In this document: one piece after another, positions 50,901 through 60,569 of the stretch | How positions within the stretch are numbered: position 1 is the stretch's first letter | How the letters are laid out: each line of letters begins with the position of its first letter | Assembly: GCA_965661545.1 (NCBI GenBank) | Contig: CBFIEF010000005.1 | Span: 1-64,000, forward strand | Length of the DNA stretch: 64,000 bases | Direction: 5' to 3' | Source of the DNA: UBA7985 sp965661545 | GTDB taxonomy: Bacteria; Pseudomonadota; Alphaproteobacteria; UBA7985 | The notes under the pieces: model-generated | Databases searched by the model: none | The model's input: only the letters and a program-made list of their open reading frames with translations | What the model was told of the DNA's origin: nothing | Program-made: the position numbers and the translations under genes

Positions 50901-52109
50901 ATGCCCGACGGCTCTATTGCTCCCTCTCCCCACATCGCTCCGACCTATGCCCGTGCGCCGATTGCCTTTGAGCGCGGCGAAGGCTGCTTCCTGTTTAGCA
51001 CCGACGGTCAGCGATATTTGGACTTCGGATCGGGCATTGCGGTCAACGCTTTGGGCCACTCGCACCCCGCGTTAGTCGCGGCTTTGCAGGATCAGGCGGC
51101 GAAGCTGTGGCATACGTCGAACCTGTATGAAATTCCGCACCAACGCGACCTGGCCCAAGCCCTGACCGCGAACACGTTTGCGGATCTGGTGTTCTTCGCC
51201 AACTCTGGCGCAGAAGCGTTGGAAGGCTGCATCAAGGCGGCGCGGCGCTTCCATCACCTGCGGGGCAATCCGCAGAAGTACCGGATCATTGGCGCGAACA
51301 GTGCTTTTCACGGGCGTACGATGGCAACGATTTCTGCTGGCAACAACGCGAAGCATCTCGAAGGCTTTGGCCCCCGTGTCGATGGCTTCGATCACGTTGC
51401 TTACAACAACCTCAATGAACTGCGCGCAGCGATCACCGAAGAAACCGCCGCTGTGCTTGTTGAGCCGATTCAGGGCGAAGGCGGTATTGCGCCCGCAGAC
51501 CTAAGCTATCTGATCGCTCTGCGCGAAACCTGCGACGAGTACGGTATTCTGCTCATATTTGACGAAGTTCAATGCGGCGTTGGCCGAACCGGTCGCTTGT
51601 TTGCGCACCAGTGGGCGGATGGCGCAGCGGATCCTGATCTGATGGCTGTGGCCAAAGGCATTGGCGGCGGGTTTCCGCTTGGGTGCTTTATGGGGACGAC
51701 CGAGGCGATGGCCGGGATCAGCGCCGGCATGCACGGCACGACCTACGGCGGGAACCCACTGGCCTCGCGCGTTGGGTGTGCCGTGATGGATGTGATGACA
51801 CAGCCGGGCTTCCTGGATCGCGTTTATCAAGCGTCAAACCGGCTTTGGGACGAAATGGGCGCGGTTGTTGAAGCCAATCCCCACGTTTACCGGCTGCGTC
51901 GTGGTGCTGGATTGATGCAAGGCGTCATGATCGCGGATCCGCACACATGCGGTGAGGTTGTCGCCCGCTTGCGGGATGAGCATCACCTACTGACTGTACC
52001 AGCAGGGCAAAACGTCATTCGATTGCTGCCACCGCTGATCGTTTCGGATGCCGAGATTGATCAGGCTGTCTCAGCCTTTGCGGCTGTTGCTGCTGCAATG
52101 AAGTCTTAA
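50901..52109 (+). CDS. argD: Acetylornithine aminotransferase
   Basis: PLP enzyme of arginine synthesis (and often succinyldiaminopimelate aminotransferase of lysine synthesis). 402 residues, class III: YLDFGSGIAVNALGHSHP, FFANSGAEALEGCIKAAR, ILLIFDEVQCGVGRTG and the PLP Lys in MAVAKGIGGGFPLG. A dual role would fit, since dapD and dapE are also in the window. argF follows 69 bp downstream on the same strand. Confidence 0.96.
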   Translation: MPDGSIAPSPHIAPTYARAPIAFERGEGCFLFSTDGQRYLDFGSGIAVNALGHSHPALVAALQDQAAKLWHTSNLYEIPHQRDLAQALTANTFADLVFFANSGAEALEGCIKAARRFHHLRGNPQKYRIIGANSAFHGRTMATISAGNNAKHLEGFGPRVDGFDHVAYNNLNELRAAITEETAAVLVEPIQGEGGIAPADLSYLIALRETCDEYGILLIFDEVQCGVGRTGRLFAHQWADGAADPDLMAVAKGIGGGFPLGCFMGTTEAMAGISAGMHGTTYGGNPLASRVGCAVMDVMTQPGFLDRVYQASNRLWDEMGAVVEANPHVYRLRRGAGLMQGVMIADPHTCGEVVARLRDEHHLLTVPAGQNVIRLLPPLIVSDAEIDQAVSAFAAVAAAMKS

Positions 52110-52178
52110 CCCAGCTCAGCCAAACTGCCCCAACACCTTTCGACACGATCAACTCATGCAATGGACAGGGACCACACC

Positions 52179-53084
52179 ATGACCCGTCACTTTCTCGATC
52201 TCAAAGACGTTTCCGCCACGGATCTGCGCACCATTCTGGACGGCGCAAAGACCATCAAGGCAGCGCGCCGCGCAGGATCAGAGAAGCGACCATTGGCGGG
52301 CAAAACACTGGCCATGATCTTTGAGAAGCCGTCCACCCGGACACGCGTATCCTTTGAGTGCGCCATCAAGCAGTTGGGCGGTGAAGCCATCGTACTCAAC
52401 GCCAGCGATATGCAGATTGGGCGTGGGGAAAGCATCCACGACACCGCCAAAGTGCTGTCTCGCTACGTTGACGCCATCATGATCCGCTGCTTTTCGCACG
52501 AAATGCTGCTTGGCCTGGCCGAGCACGCGACTATTCCCGTGATCAATGGCCTGACCGACCGCTCTCACCCCTGCCAGCTTATGGCGGACGTGCTGACCTA
52601 TGAGGAGCACAAGGGCGATATCGCAGGCTCCACGGTCGCGTGGGTCGGTGACGGCAACAACGTGGCGGTCTCGCTGATGGAAGCGGCGAAGCAGTTCGGC
52701 TTTCACGCCCGAATCGGCACACCGCCAGAACTGATGCCCGATCCGCAGACCGTCGCCTACGCCGGTGATGCCGTCTCCCTGACCCACAGCGCAGAAGAGG
52801 CCGTCGCCGGTGCTGATGCTGTCTTTGCCGACACCTGGGTCAGCATGGGCGACAAAGACGCTGAGAACCGCCACAACATGCTCGCGCCGTTCCAAGTCAA
52901 CGACGCGCTCATGGCTCGGGCGGACAAAGATGCCGTCTTCCTGCACTGCTTGCCCGCGCACCGCGAAGAAGAGGTGACCTCTAGCGTCATGGATGGTCCG
53001 CAATCCGTGGTCTTTGATGAGGCGGAAAACCGCTTACATGCTCAGAAAGCCGTTCTCTCCTGGTGCATGGGCGTGCTTTCTTAA
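52179..53084 (+). CDS. argF: Ornithine carbamoyltransferase
   Basis: Makes citrulline from ornithine and carbamoyl phosphate. 301 residues. The carbamoyl-phosphate motif STRTRVSFE (about 51-59), HPCQLMADVLT and the ornithine-side HCLPAHR with its Cys are intact. ATG 52179 has AGGGA upstream; ATG 52161 is a less likely start. Part of an argD-argF-hslO gene run. Confidence 0.97.
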   Translation: MTRHFLDLKDVSATDLRTILDGAKTIKAARRAGSEKRPLAGKTLAMIFEKPSTRTRVSFECAIKQLGGEAIVLNASDMQIGRGESIHDTAKVLSRYVDAIMIRCFSHEMLLGLAEHATIPVINGLTDRSHPCQLMADVLTYEEHKGDIAGSTVAWVGDGNNVAVSLMEAAKQFGFHARIGTPPELMPDPQTVAYAGDAVSLTHSAEEAVAGADAVFADTWVSMGDKDAENRHNMLAPFQVNDALMARADKDAVFLHCLPAHREEEVTSSVMDGPQSVVFDEAENRLHAQKAVLSWCMGVLS

Positions 53085-53117
53085 GCCTTAACCGCTGCTA
53101 AGCAGGACAAAATTACC

Positions 53118-54047
53118 ATGACGACCGAGATTAACTTGGGCCAAACCGCTTCAACGCTCGAGGATAACCTTGCGCAGCCTTATATGGTCCACGGAACGGA
53201 CATCTCGGGTCGTCTTGTCCGTCTAGGGTCAGCGGTCGATGACATCATCAACGTCCACGACTACCCCGCTCCCGTAGCAGCGCTGCTGTCCGAAGCGGCG
53301 GCATTAGCAGCGGCGATGGCGTCTTCGTTGAAGTTCGAAGGCAAGTTGATTCTGCAAACCCAATCTGACGGCCCTGTGGGCATGCTGGTGGCCGATGTCA
53401 CAACCGACGGCGCCTTGCGCGGCTATGCCCAGTTCGACGCAGCCGCTTACACCGCGCTGAGCATGCACGACTTCCGCTCGCTGGTGGGCAAGGGCTACAT
53501 CGCCTTTACCGTCGACCAGGGGCAGTACTCTGAGCGCTATCAGGGCATCGTTGACCTTAGCGGGTCGAATCTCGCGGAGTGCATTCAGCACTACTTCCAT
53601 CAGTCAGACCAGGTCGATATGACCGTGCGAGTCTCCTCAGATCGGGACAGCGCGGGCAAGTGGCGCGCCGGGGCTATTCTGGCACAGCGGTTGCCAGAAA
53701 TTGGGGGTGAGGGCGAAGTCTCCGACGGCGATGCCGCGCAGGACGCTTGGGACCGGGCGCTGGCCTTTATCAATTCCGTGCAGCCAGAGGAGCTGACCGA
53801 CGCGGATTTACCCGCTGAAACCCTGCTCTACCGCTTGTTCCACGAAGACGGAGTGCGGGTTTCAGAGCGACAGGCGCTGCGTCATGATTGCCAGTGTTCA
53901 GAAGATCGTTTGAAAACCGTGTTGCTGTCCTTGAGCGCAGAAGAGCTGGCCGATTGCTTCATTGACGGTGTTGTCAGCTCTACCTGTGAGTTCTGCAACA
54001 CGACGTACGCCTTCACGCCCGAAGACTTGGCCGTCACCCTTCAGTAA
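53118..54047 (+). CDS. hslO: Hsp33 redox-regulated chaperone
   Basis: 309 residues. Holding chaperone switched on by oxidation and unfolding. The N-terminal domain (about 15-230) has the Hsp33 substrate-binding fold. The C-terminal zinc switch is complete: C-x-C in HDCQCSED (about 256-258) and C-x2-C in CEFC (about 291-294). 33 bp behind argF, the common alphaproteobacterial arrangement argD-argF-hslO. Confidence 0.96.
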   Translation: MTTEINLGQTASTLEDNLAQPYMVHGTDISGRLVRLGSAVDDIINVHDYPAPVAALLSEAAALAAAMASSLKFEGKLILQTQSDGPVGMLVADVTTDGALRGYAQFDAAAYTALSMHDFRSLVGKGYIAFTVDQGQYSERYQGIVDLSGSNLAECIQHYFHQSDQVDMTVRVSSDRDSAGKWRAGAILAQRLPEIGGEGEVSDGDAAQDAWDRALAFINSVQPEELTDADLPAETLLYRLFHEDGVRVSERQALRHDCQCSEDRLKTVLLSLSAEELADCFIDGVVSSTCEFCNTTYAFTPEDLAVTLQ

Positions 54048-54060
54048 CGGCTCTGGCGGT

Positions 54061-55506
54061 CTATTCGCGCCAGAAGCTCGGAACCAGCAGCACCAATACA
54101 GAAAACAGCTCCAGCCGGCCCAAAAGCATGCCGGCGGCCATCATCCACTTGGCCGCTTCCGGCAGGCTGGCAAAGGTTGAGGACGGCCCAACCACTGGCC
54201 CCAAGCCGGGACCAACGTTGGCCACGGCCGTGGCGGCAGAGGAAATGGCTGTGACCATATCCAAGCCCATGAAGCCCAACGCCGCCGCCAAGACGCCAAA
54301 AGTCAGAATGAACAGGAAGAAGAACACCTGCACGGACTCGGCTACTTCATCGGTCAATGGCTTGCGGTTGTAATACGTCACGCGCACCCGGCGCGGCTCC
54401 GCAAGGCGGCGGACTTGGGCGACTGAGGTGATGTAGAGCACCTGGAACCGGAACACTTTGATGCCGCATGACGTTGAACCCGCGCAGCCACCAATGAACA
54501 TGGCAACCAGCAGCAAGGCATTGGGGAAAGCCCCCCAAGCGGAGTAATCCGCACTCGCGTAGCCCGTGCCTGTGATGATCGAGGTGGTGTTGAAAGCGGC
54601 GTGGCGCAGTGCTTCTGGCAGAGGCGCAACGGACGTAATAACCTGCCATAGCGTCAGCAACGCGACGCCAGCGCCAACCAGCCCCAAGAACGTCCACATC
54701 TGGCTGTCCCCGCGCAGCGCCGACATTTCTCGTCTCGACAGTCGGATATACAGCAAGAAAGGCAGTGAGCCCGCGAGCATGAACACAATCGCTGCGCCTT
54801 CGATGGCGGCGCTTTCGAAGTGCGCAAAGCTGCTGTCGTGGTTGCTGAACCCGCCCGTCGCGATCGAGGTCATCGCGTGGACAACAGCATCAAAGGGCGA
54901 CATCCCGAGCAGCGCATAGACCAGCCCGGCCAGCAGTGTCAGTGACACGTAAACCTGAATAATCTTCAGCGATAACTCACCCGCTCGGGGCAGCAGCTTT
55001 TCGGTTTGCTCGAATGATTCGGTGCGGAACAGCTGCATGCCACCAATTTGCAGCGCTGGCAGCAGGCTCATCGCCGTCACAACGATACCAACCCCGCCCA
55101 GCCACTGGAGCAACGCCCGCCACAGCAGGAAGCCCGGCGAGAGCAGGTCGAGACCGGTCATAACGGTCGAGCCGGTGGTGGTGATGCCTGAGGTTGCCTC
55201 AAACACCGCCTCACCCAAAGTCAGCCCCAAGTCGCCAAAAACAAAAGGCAGCGCGCCAAACAAGCACACAGAAGCCCAAGCGACGGTGGTGAAAACAAAC
55301 GCGTGACGAACTGAGAAAACAGGCTTTTTCGTGCGCGTCGTCAGGCTAAGCGTAATGCCTGCAAAGCCTGTGATCGCCGCAGAAATGACAAAGGAAGTCC
55401 AGTTCGGGCTTTGAAGCAGCAGCTCATAAGCCGCCGGAACCAGCATGGCGAGCGCAAGAATGCCGAGCAAGTAGCCGACAATATTGGCGACGGATCTTAG
55501 ATCCAA
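54061..55506 (-). CDS. trkH: TrkH-family potassium uptake protein
   Basis: 481-residue membrane subunit of the Trk K+ importer. Four pore-loop repeats are recognisable, for example TSGITTTGSTV, SIATGGFSNHD, STSIITGTGYAS-like (NTTSIITGTGYASADYS) and GGCAGSTSCGIKVFR. It starts with a TTG that has GGGAG at good spacing. The cytoplasmic gating subunit TrkA is not in the window. Its end is 13 bp from the convergent hslO. Confidence 0.95.
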   Translation of the reverse strand: MDLRSVANIVGYLLGILALAMLVPAAYELLLQSPNWTSFVISAAITGFAGITLSLTTRTKKPVFSVRHAFVFTTVAWASVCLFGALPFVFGDLGLTLGEAVFEATSGITTTGSTVMTGLDLLSPGFLLWRALLQWLGGVGIVVTAMSLLPALQIGGMQLFRTESFEQTEKLLPRAGELSLKIIQVYVSLTLLAGLVYALLGMSPFDAVVHAMTSIATGGFSNHDSSFAHFESAAIEGAAIVFMLAGSLPFLLYIRLSRREMSALRGDSQMWTFLGLVGAGVALLTLWQVITSVAPLPEALRHAAFNTTSIITGTGYASADYSAWGAFPNALLLVAMFIGGCAGSTSCGIKVFRFQVLYITSVAQVRRLAEPRRVRVTYYNRKPLTDEVAESVQVFFFLFILTFGVLAAALGFMGLDMVTAISSAATAVANVGPGLGPVVGPSSTFASLPEAAKWMMAAGMLLGRLELFSVLVLLVPSFWRE

Positions 55507-55570
55507 GGTGGCGCTCCCGGCCCGTTTAACACGGGCCGGACATTAAAGTCGCTTTGGTGCGAGGGCAACC

Positions 55571-56257
55571 TTAACGGAGCGCGTCAAAGAACTCACGACG
55601 CAGATCTGAATCCTCTCTGAAGGCACCCGAGAGGTGTTTTGTGTGCATTACCGTGTCGTGGGTGTGAATTCCACGCGTGGTCATGCAGTGGTGCTCAGCC
55701 TCGATGACGACGGCAACACCAAGCGGCTCAAGCACACGCTCGATCGCCTTTGCAACCTCTTCGGTCATGCGTTCCTGAATTTGGAAGCGCCGCGCGTAGG
55801 CATCCACGACGCGCGCCAGCTTCGAAATCCCAACCACGCGACCTCGCGGCATGTAAGCGACGTGCGCCTTGCCGATGATCGGGGCCATGTGATGCTCACA
55901 GTGACTGTGAAACGGGATGTCCTTGAGCAGAACCATATCCTGATAGCCATCGACCTCGTCAAAGGTTTTGGCCAACACGGAGTCGACATCGATCTGGTAA
56001 CCGCCGAACCACTCGTCGAAGGCCTTAACGACCCGCTTCGGTGTTTCGAGCACACCAGAACGGTCAGCGTCCTCGCCGGTGTAAGAAATCAGGGTTTTGA
56101 CCGCCGCTTCCGCATCTGTGCGTGAAGGCTGTGCCGGTTTGCTGATGGGAACCACGTTGCCACTGTCGGAAACATCGCTCACGTCTTCTGCCAATTCGCG
56201 GTCATGGTCGTAAAAAGCTGCGCTTTCATGAGGTGCCATCGTTAACGGCCCTTGCAT
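55571..56257 (-). CDS. folE: GTP cyclohydrolase I (FolE type)
   Basis: First enzyme of folate/pterin synthesis, GTP to dihydroneopterin triphosphate. 228 residues: a ~50-residue leader, then the catalytic domain with the zinc/active-site motif PFHSHCEHHMAPI (about 119-131), VVGISKLARVVDAYARRFQIQERMT, and the second Cys in AEHHCMTTRG. It supplies the folB step encoded at 34475. ATG 56257 is used; ATG 56239 is an alternative. Confidence 0.97.
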   Translation of the reverse strand: MQGPLTMAPHESAAFYDHDRELAEDVSDVSDSGNVVPISKPAQPSRTDAEAAVKTLISYTGEDADRSGVLETPKRVVKAFDEWFGGYQIDVDSVLAKTFDEVDGYQDMVLLKDIPFHSHCEHHMAPIIGKAHVAYMPRGRVVGISKLARVVDAYARRFQIQERMTEEVAKAIERVLEPLGVAVVIEAEHHCMTTRGIHTHDTVMHTKHLSGAFREDSDLRREFFDALR

Positions 56258-56402
56258 TGTTTATGGAGGTCTGACGGCGGCTAATGACAAACAAACCCGC
56301 CGCGATCTCACTCGGGATCATCACAGAATTGGTATAGAGAAACATGAAGTAAAGGCGTTGATTTTCGTCAATGATACGCCAAAAGCTGTCATTTCCCCTA
56401 AA
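56258..56402. other. Gap between hybrid kinase and folE
   Basis: 145 bp between two minus-strand genes. No convincing terminator was seen; it should contain the folE promoter. Confidence 0.3.
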
Positions 56403-59400
56403 TCAGGCCGCTTCTTTCTTGCTAGGGAGCTGTAATTTCAGGGTTTTAATGAGCGAATTTCGGGTTTTTTGGGCAAGAGCAGGAAAATCGTCTACGTCCT
56501 GTTTTGCCGCAGTCAGTTCATCATTATCGCAGGCAACTTCGATCCGTTTTGCTGCTCTGGATAGCGCAGCCGCGCCGAAAGTTGCTGCTGACCCTTTGAT
56601 CGTGTGAGCCTCGTGTCGCAATTCAGTCCAGTTCTCTGTTTTACAGAGATCAACGACTTTGGGCAGACGTCCGTCTAGTTCTTCGAGGAAAGCAGTGACC
56701 AACATCCGCACGATGTCGTCGCCCGTATCATCCCGCATCTGGTCCAACACAGCCTCATCAACCAGCATTTCGGCGGCTGACTCAGGCGCGCCTGTGCCAT
56801 CGTCAGCGGTGACATGGGTGCCACTGGCCGCAATGGCGCGCTCGGCCCGTGCTCGGATTTCCAGATCATAGCCTTCGTCTTCGGATGAGGGCTTTCCTGC
56901 TTCCATGGCGCCATTAGCTTCGGGAGCCTCTGCGGCGCTGTCATCCACAGCATCAACCGCTTGGCTGGCCGTCTCTTCAACTGCATCCCAATCGCCAAAT
57001 TCGGCAATTGGCTTTTTTGCAGCCTTCTTCGACGGTTTCTTTGGCTGGTGAGGCTTAAGGACAATATCGCCATCCGCAGCTTCGGCATCATCCAATGCCA
57101 GCCAAGTGCTGACCATATTGACCAACGTGTCCAGCTTCAGCGGCTTGGCGAGGTAATCATTCATGCCCGCCGACAAGCACCGCTGTCGGTCGCTCGCCAT
57201 AGCATTGGCGGTCAGGGCAACAATGGGACATTTGCCGTTCAAGCCCGGCAGTTTGCGGATTTCTCGTGAGGATGTCAGACCGTCCATGACCGGCATGGCC
57301 ATATCCATCAGGACGAGGTCGTAGACTGTCTCTGCGGCTTTCTCCAAGCCTTCCTTGCCGTTTTCAGCCATTTCCAGATCAATGGGGAGGCCTTCGAGGA
57401 AGGCTTCAACAACAGCGCGGTTGGTGGGGCTGTCTTCAACCAGCAGCACCCGGCGCAGATCACCGTCGGCGTCTGTTACTGGCTTCTTGTTTTGAGTCAG
57501 TCGCACGTGCGTGGTCGAGCGCGCGGAAGATTTCAGGTGATCGTGCTCGCCGTCTTCAACAAGCGTGACGGCCTCACCGGTTGCCGCATCGAATTCCAAG
57601 CGGAACCAGAACGTTGCCCCCTTGCCTTGCTCAGAAGCCACGCCGATCTCACCGCCCATGGCATCGACCAAACGCCGACAAATCGCTAGGCCCAATCCCG
57701 TACCGCCAAAGCGTCGGCTGACTGTTGCGTCGGCCTGATTGAATGGCTCGAATAAGCGGCTTTGCTGATCGCGAGTGATGCCAATACCGGTGTCGATGAC
57801 TTCGACAAAGGTCGCAATGCGGTCTGCACTGGTTGGCTTTTCCTGACTGATGCGAAGGGTGACATTGCCCTCCTCGGTAAACTTAATGGCGTTACCGAGC
57901 AGATTGAGCAGCAACTGACGCACCCGCGTTGGGTCGCCCTTAACTCGGGGGTGGCTCAGGTCGTGCCAATCGCCGTGAACCGACAAGCCCTTCTCATCAG
58001 CGTGGGGGGACAGCAGCTCCATCACACCCATGGCCAACTCTGGCAGGTCGAAGTTTGCTTCTTCGAAATTCAGCTTGCCCGCTTCGAGCTTGGAGAGGTC
58101 CAGCAGGTCATTGAGGATGACCAGCAGCCCTTCCGCTGAATCTTGCGCTGTGTTGGCGTAAGCGGCCTGTTGCGGGTCCAGATCGGAATTCATGAGCATG
58201 GTGGTCATGCCCATGATGGCGTTCATCGGAGTTCTGATCTCGTGGCTCATCATGGCCAAGAAGTCAGACTTCGCCCGTGAACCCGCTTCGGCTGCATCCT
58301 TAGCCGCGCGCATTTCGCTTTCGGCTTGTTTCCGCTCAGAGATGTCACGAATAGAGAATACGGTTTCCGAACGTTCTTCCCCGTGATCGATCGCACGGGA
58401 TGAGAGTTCCACGTTGAAGACGTGTCCATCTTTGTGCTGGGCCAGTGTTTCCCGCGCCCGAAGCGCCTCGCGGCCCAAGGCCTCGTTCCACGCCTCTTCC
58501 GTACCGGGCGCAAACAGCAGGTCGATGGGCTCGCCCTGCAGCTCAGCAGGATCCCAGCCAAAAATCTCATTCAAGTGATCGTTAAACCGGCTAATCCGAC
58601 GATCTTCGACAACCACAATACCGTCAAAGGATGCTTCGGCCAGTTGGCGGAAGCGAAGCGAGGATTCTTCCAGTTCCAACTCACGGCGCTTGAGCTGGGT
58701 AATGTCAGTGGCAATAGACACCACCTCACCGCGGCGGGTCCGACGCTCAGCGATTTGCAGCCAACGGTCGCGCATGAACTGTTCTTCGAATGGCGCCGAA
58801 GGGTTGTTGTGGCGGGCAACGCGCTGGTTGAGCCACGCCTGAGCATCGCTGTCAGCCGCTGGAAAACGCTTTGCACTGAGATCGCGCTTCAACAAGGCCG
58901 CGAATTCGGGCCCACTCTGCGCCTCATCCAGCGTCATGCCGTGGTTCTGGCGGAACCGCTGGTTGGACAGAACCAGCCGATCTTCGCCGTCATAGAGCGC
59001 AAAGGCGTCCGGCATGGTCTCGATTGCAGTAGCGAGATAATTCTGTGTCTCTATCGCCAGACTTCGCTCGCGGAAGACAAAGAAGGCGATAATGCCGCCC
59101 GTGGCGACAATAAACAGAAAGATCAGGGCAAGCAGGTTGTAGGTGTTCCGAACCTTCCGCTGCACATCACTGATCAGACGTTCCTGGACCTGCATGGCCT
59201 CACGCGGATAACCGCTGAACTCCCAGGCAAATCCATTCATGGACTCCCGAACAGCTTTTACCTGCCCCCCGGTCAAACCATTTTCAGCCAAAAGCTCCAT
59301 CTGTGGCTGCAGGTTGATCAACTCACCATAGAGCGCATTCAAGGACGTGGCAGCGCCGTCGATTTCGGAGACAGCCCGCATGTTTTCAGGATTTTGGAAC

Positions 59401-59702
59401 AGAGAGACGCGGGTCAGCAGGACTTCGTAGGTATCGACAACAGCGACCGGAGAACTCTCCGGATCCAGCGAGCGATAGAGATCCATCGCGTTGATATACC
59501 GCAATAGCGCCGTCTCAACTTCACCGATTCGCCAAAATGGGGAGTTATTGCCACCGGTCTGGATGTCTTTGTTGTGACGGTTCAATTCTGCAAATGCCCA
59601 GAACAACAGAGCAAACAGGAAGATAAGCGCCCCTAATGCCAGCGCATATCGCCGCCACCCGCTCCAAAAACCGAGCGAACTGTCCAATCGCGAGTCCGTC
59701 AA
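56403..59702 (-). CDS. Hybrid sensor histidine kinase with REC and Hpt domains
   Basis: 1099 residues, inner membrane. TM1 at about 20-40, a periplasmic helical sensor (about 41-185), TM2 at about 188-210, two PAS domains (about 220-335 and 345-455), HisKA with phosphoacceptor His 487 (MMSHEIRTP), HATPase (N-box Asn 604, DTGIGI, GGTGLGLAI), REC with Asp 800 (LVLMDMAMP) and Lys 853, an Ala/Glu/Asp-rich linker, and an Hpt domain with His 1033 (EAHTIKGSAATFG). A complete BarA-like phosphorelay up to the Hpt, but no partner response regulator lies nearby. Signal unknown. Own promoter expected, divergent from the HAD gene. Confidence 0.94.
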   Translation of the reverse strand: MTDSRLDSSLGFWSGWRRYALALGALIFLFALLFWAFAELNRHNKDIQTGGNNSPFWRIGEVETALLRYINAMDLYRSLDPESSPVAVVDTYEVLLTRVSLFQNPENMRAVSEIDGAATSLNALYGELINLQPQMELLAENGLTGGQVKAVRESMNGFAWEFSGYPREAMQVQERLISDVQRKVRNTYNLLALIFLFIVATGGIIAFFVFRERSLAIETQNYLATAIETMPDAFALYDGEDRLVLSNQRFRQNHGMTLDEAQSGPEFAALLKRDLSAKRFPAADSDAQAWLNQRVARHNNPSAPFEEQFMRDRWLQIAERRTRRGEVVSIATDITQLKRRELELEESSLRFRQLAEASFDGIVVVEDRRISRFNDHLNEIFGWDPAELQGEPIDLLFAPGTEEAWNEALGREALRARETLAQHKDGHVFNVELSSRAIDHGEERSETVFSIRDISERKQAESEMRAAKDAAEAGSRAKSDFLAMMSHEIRTPMNAIMGMTTMLMNSDLDPQQAAYANTAQDSAEGLLVILNDLLDLSKLEAGKLNFEEANFDLPELAMGVMELLSPHADEKGLSVHGDWHDLSHPRVKGDPTRVRQLLLNLLGNAIKFTEEGNVTLRISQEKPTSADRIATFVEVIDTGIGITRDQQSRLFEPFNQADATVSRRFGGTGLGLAICRRLVDAMGGEIGVASEQGKGATFWFRLEFDAATGEAVTLVEDGEHDHLKSSARSTTHVRLTQNKKPVTDADGDLRRVLLVEDSPTNRAVVEAFLEGLPIDLEMAENGKEGLEKAAETVYDLVLMDMAMPVMDGLTSSREIRKLPGLNGKCPIVALTANAMASDRQRCLSAGMNDYLAKPLKLDTLVNMVSTWLALDDAEAADGDIVLKPHQPKKPSKKAAKKPIAEFGDWDAVEETASQAVDAVDDSAAEAPEANGAMEAGKPSSEDEGYDLEIRARAERAIAASGTHVTADDGTGAPESAAEMLVDEAVLDQMRDDTGDDIVRMLVTAFLEELDGRLPKVVDLCKTENWTELRHEAHTIKGSAATFGAAALSRAAKRIEVACDNDELTAAKQDVDDFPALAQKTRNSLIKTLKLQLPSKKEAA

Positions 59703-59861
59703 AACCGTCTCCTATGCCTAATAGTCGCATAATTTAAAGCATTTAGCCGATTCGATCGACCAAAAATTGCAGATTCGGAATTTAATTTTCCTTACACTCG
59801 GGCTTGGCAAATTAAGGCGAAACGTCCATCCAAGGTCTGCACAGAACAAGAGATCGTCAAA

Positions 59862-60539
59862 ATGCCATTCTCCACCACCGACACTTGGGTTTTTGACCTG
59901 GACGATACGCTGTATCCCGCCAGCTCGAATTTCTTCCCACAAATCGCTGAGCGCATGGGCCTGTACGTGGCCGATACGTTCAACATTCCCTTGGTCGAAG
60001 CGAAGAAGGAGCAGCGCCGTCTGTTCTTGGAATATGGCACCACGCTGTCAGGCTTGGTCGTCGAGCGCGGGATCAATGTAGACGAATACGCGCAGTTCCT
60101 GATGCAGGTGGACTATGGCCGCATCCCCCACAGCCCCGATCTGGTTGATGCCGTCCGGAAGCTGCCGGGCCGGGTGCTGATTTTTACCAATGGCTTCAAA
60201 GAACACGCCGAGGCGTGCTTGGATCAACTAGGCTTTGAGCACACCGATTTCGAAGCCATCGCGGATATTCGCACCATCGCATTCAAACCCAAGCCACGAC
60301 CCATCGCCTTCGAGACATTCTTCGCTCAACACGGCGTGGACCCGAAAACCTCGATTTTCTTCGAAGACAGCCCCAAGAACCTGCGCACCGCAAAGGAACT
60401 AGGCATGAAAACCGTGCACTTGGTGACCGATACAGCGTGGGGAAACATGGGGCTTGAGGATGGGGATGGCTTCATTGACCATTCTGTATTGGACCTGACC
60501 GCGTTTCTGAACGACACCGTCCTGAAGAGTTTCTCCTAA
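59862..60539 (+). CDS. HAD-family pyrimidine 5'-nucleotidase
   Basis: 225 residues. HAD motif I VFDLDDTLYP (nucleophile Asp about 11), an alpha-helical cap, motif II Thr in VLIFTNGFKEHAEACLDQLGF, the motif III Lys in AFKPKPRPIAFE and the acidic motif IV FFEDSPKNLRTAKELGM. It resembles yeast SDT1/PHM8-type pyrimidine 5'-nucleotidases common in alphaproteobacteria. dapD follows 30 bp downstream, the usual alphaproteobacterial neighbour, so one transcript is likely. Confidence 0.9.
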   Translation: MPFSTTDTWVFDLDDTLYPASSNFFPQIAERMGLYVADTFNIPLVEAKKEQRRLFLEYGTTLSGLVVERGINVDEYAQFLMQVDYGRIPHSPDLVDAVRKLPGRVLIFTNGFKEHAEACLDQLGFEHTDFEAIADIRTIAFKPKPRPIAFETFFAQHGVDPKTSIFFEDSPKNLRTAKELGMKTVHLVTDTAWGNMGLEDGDGFIDHSVLDLTAFLNDTVLKSFS

Positions 60540-60569
60540 TCCACCCTTTACTGACGACAGGAGTACGTC

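Noticed and set aside
54052..54074. TCTGGCG-N9-CGCCAGA hairpin between hslO and trkH
   Set aside because: No T-tract on either side and it overlaps the trkH stop; not supported as a terminator.
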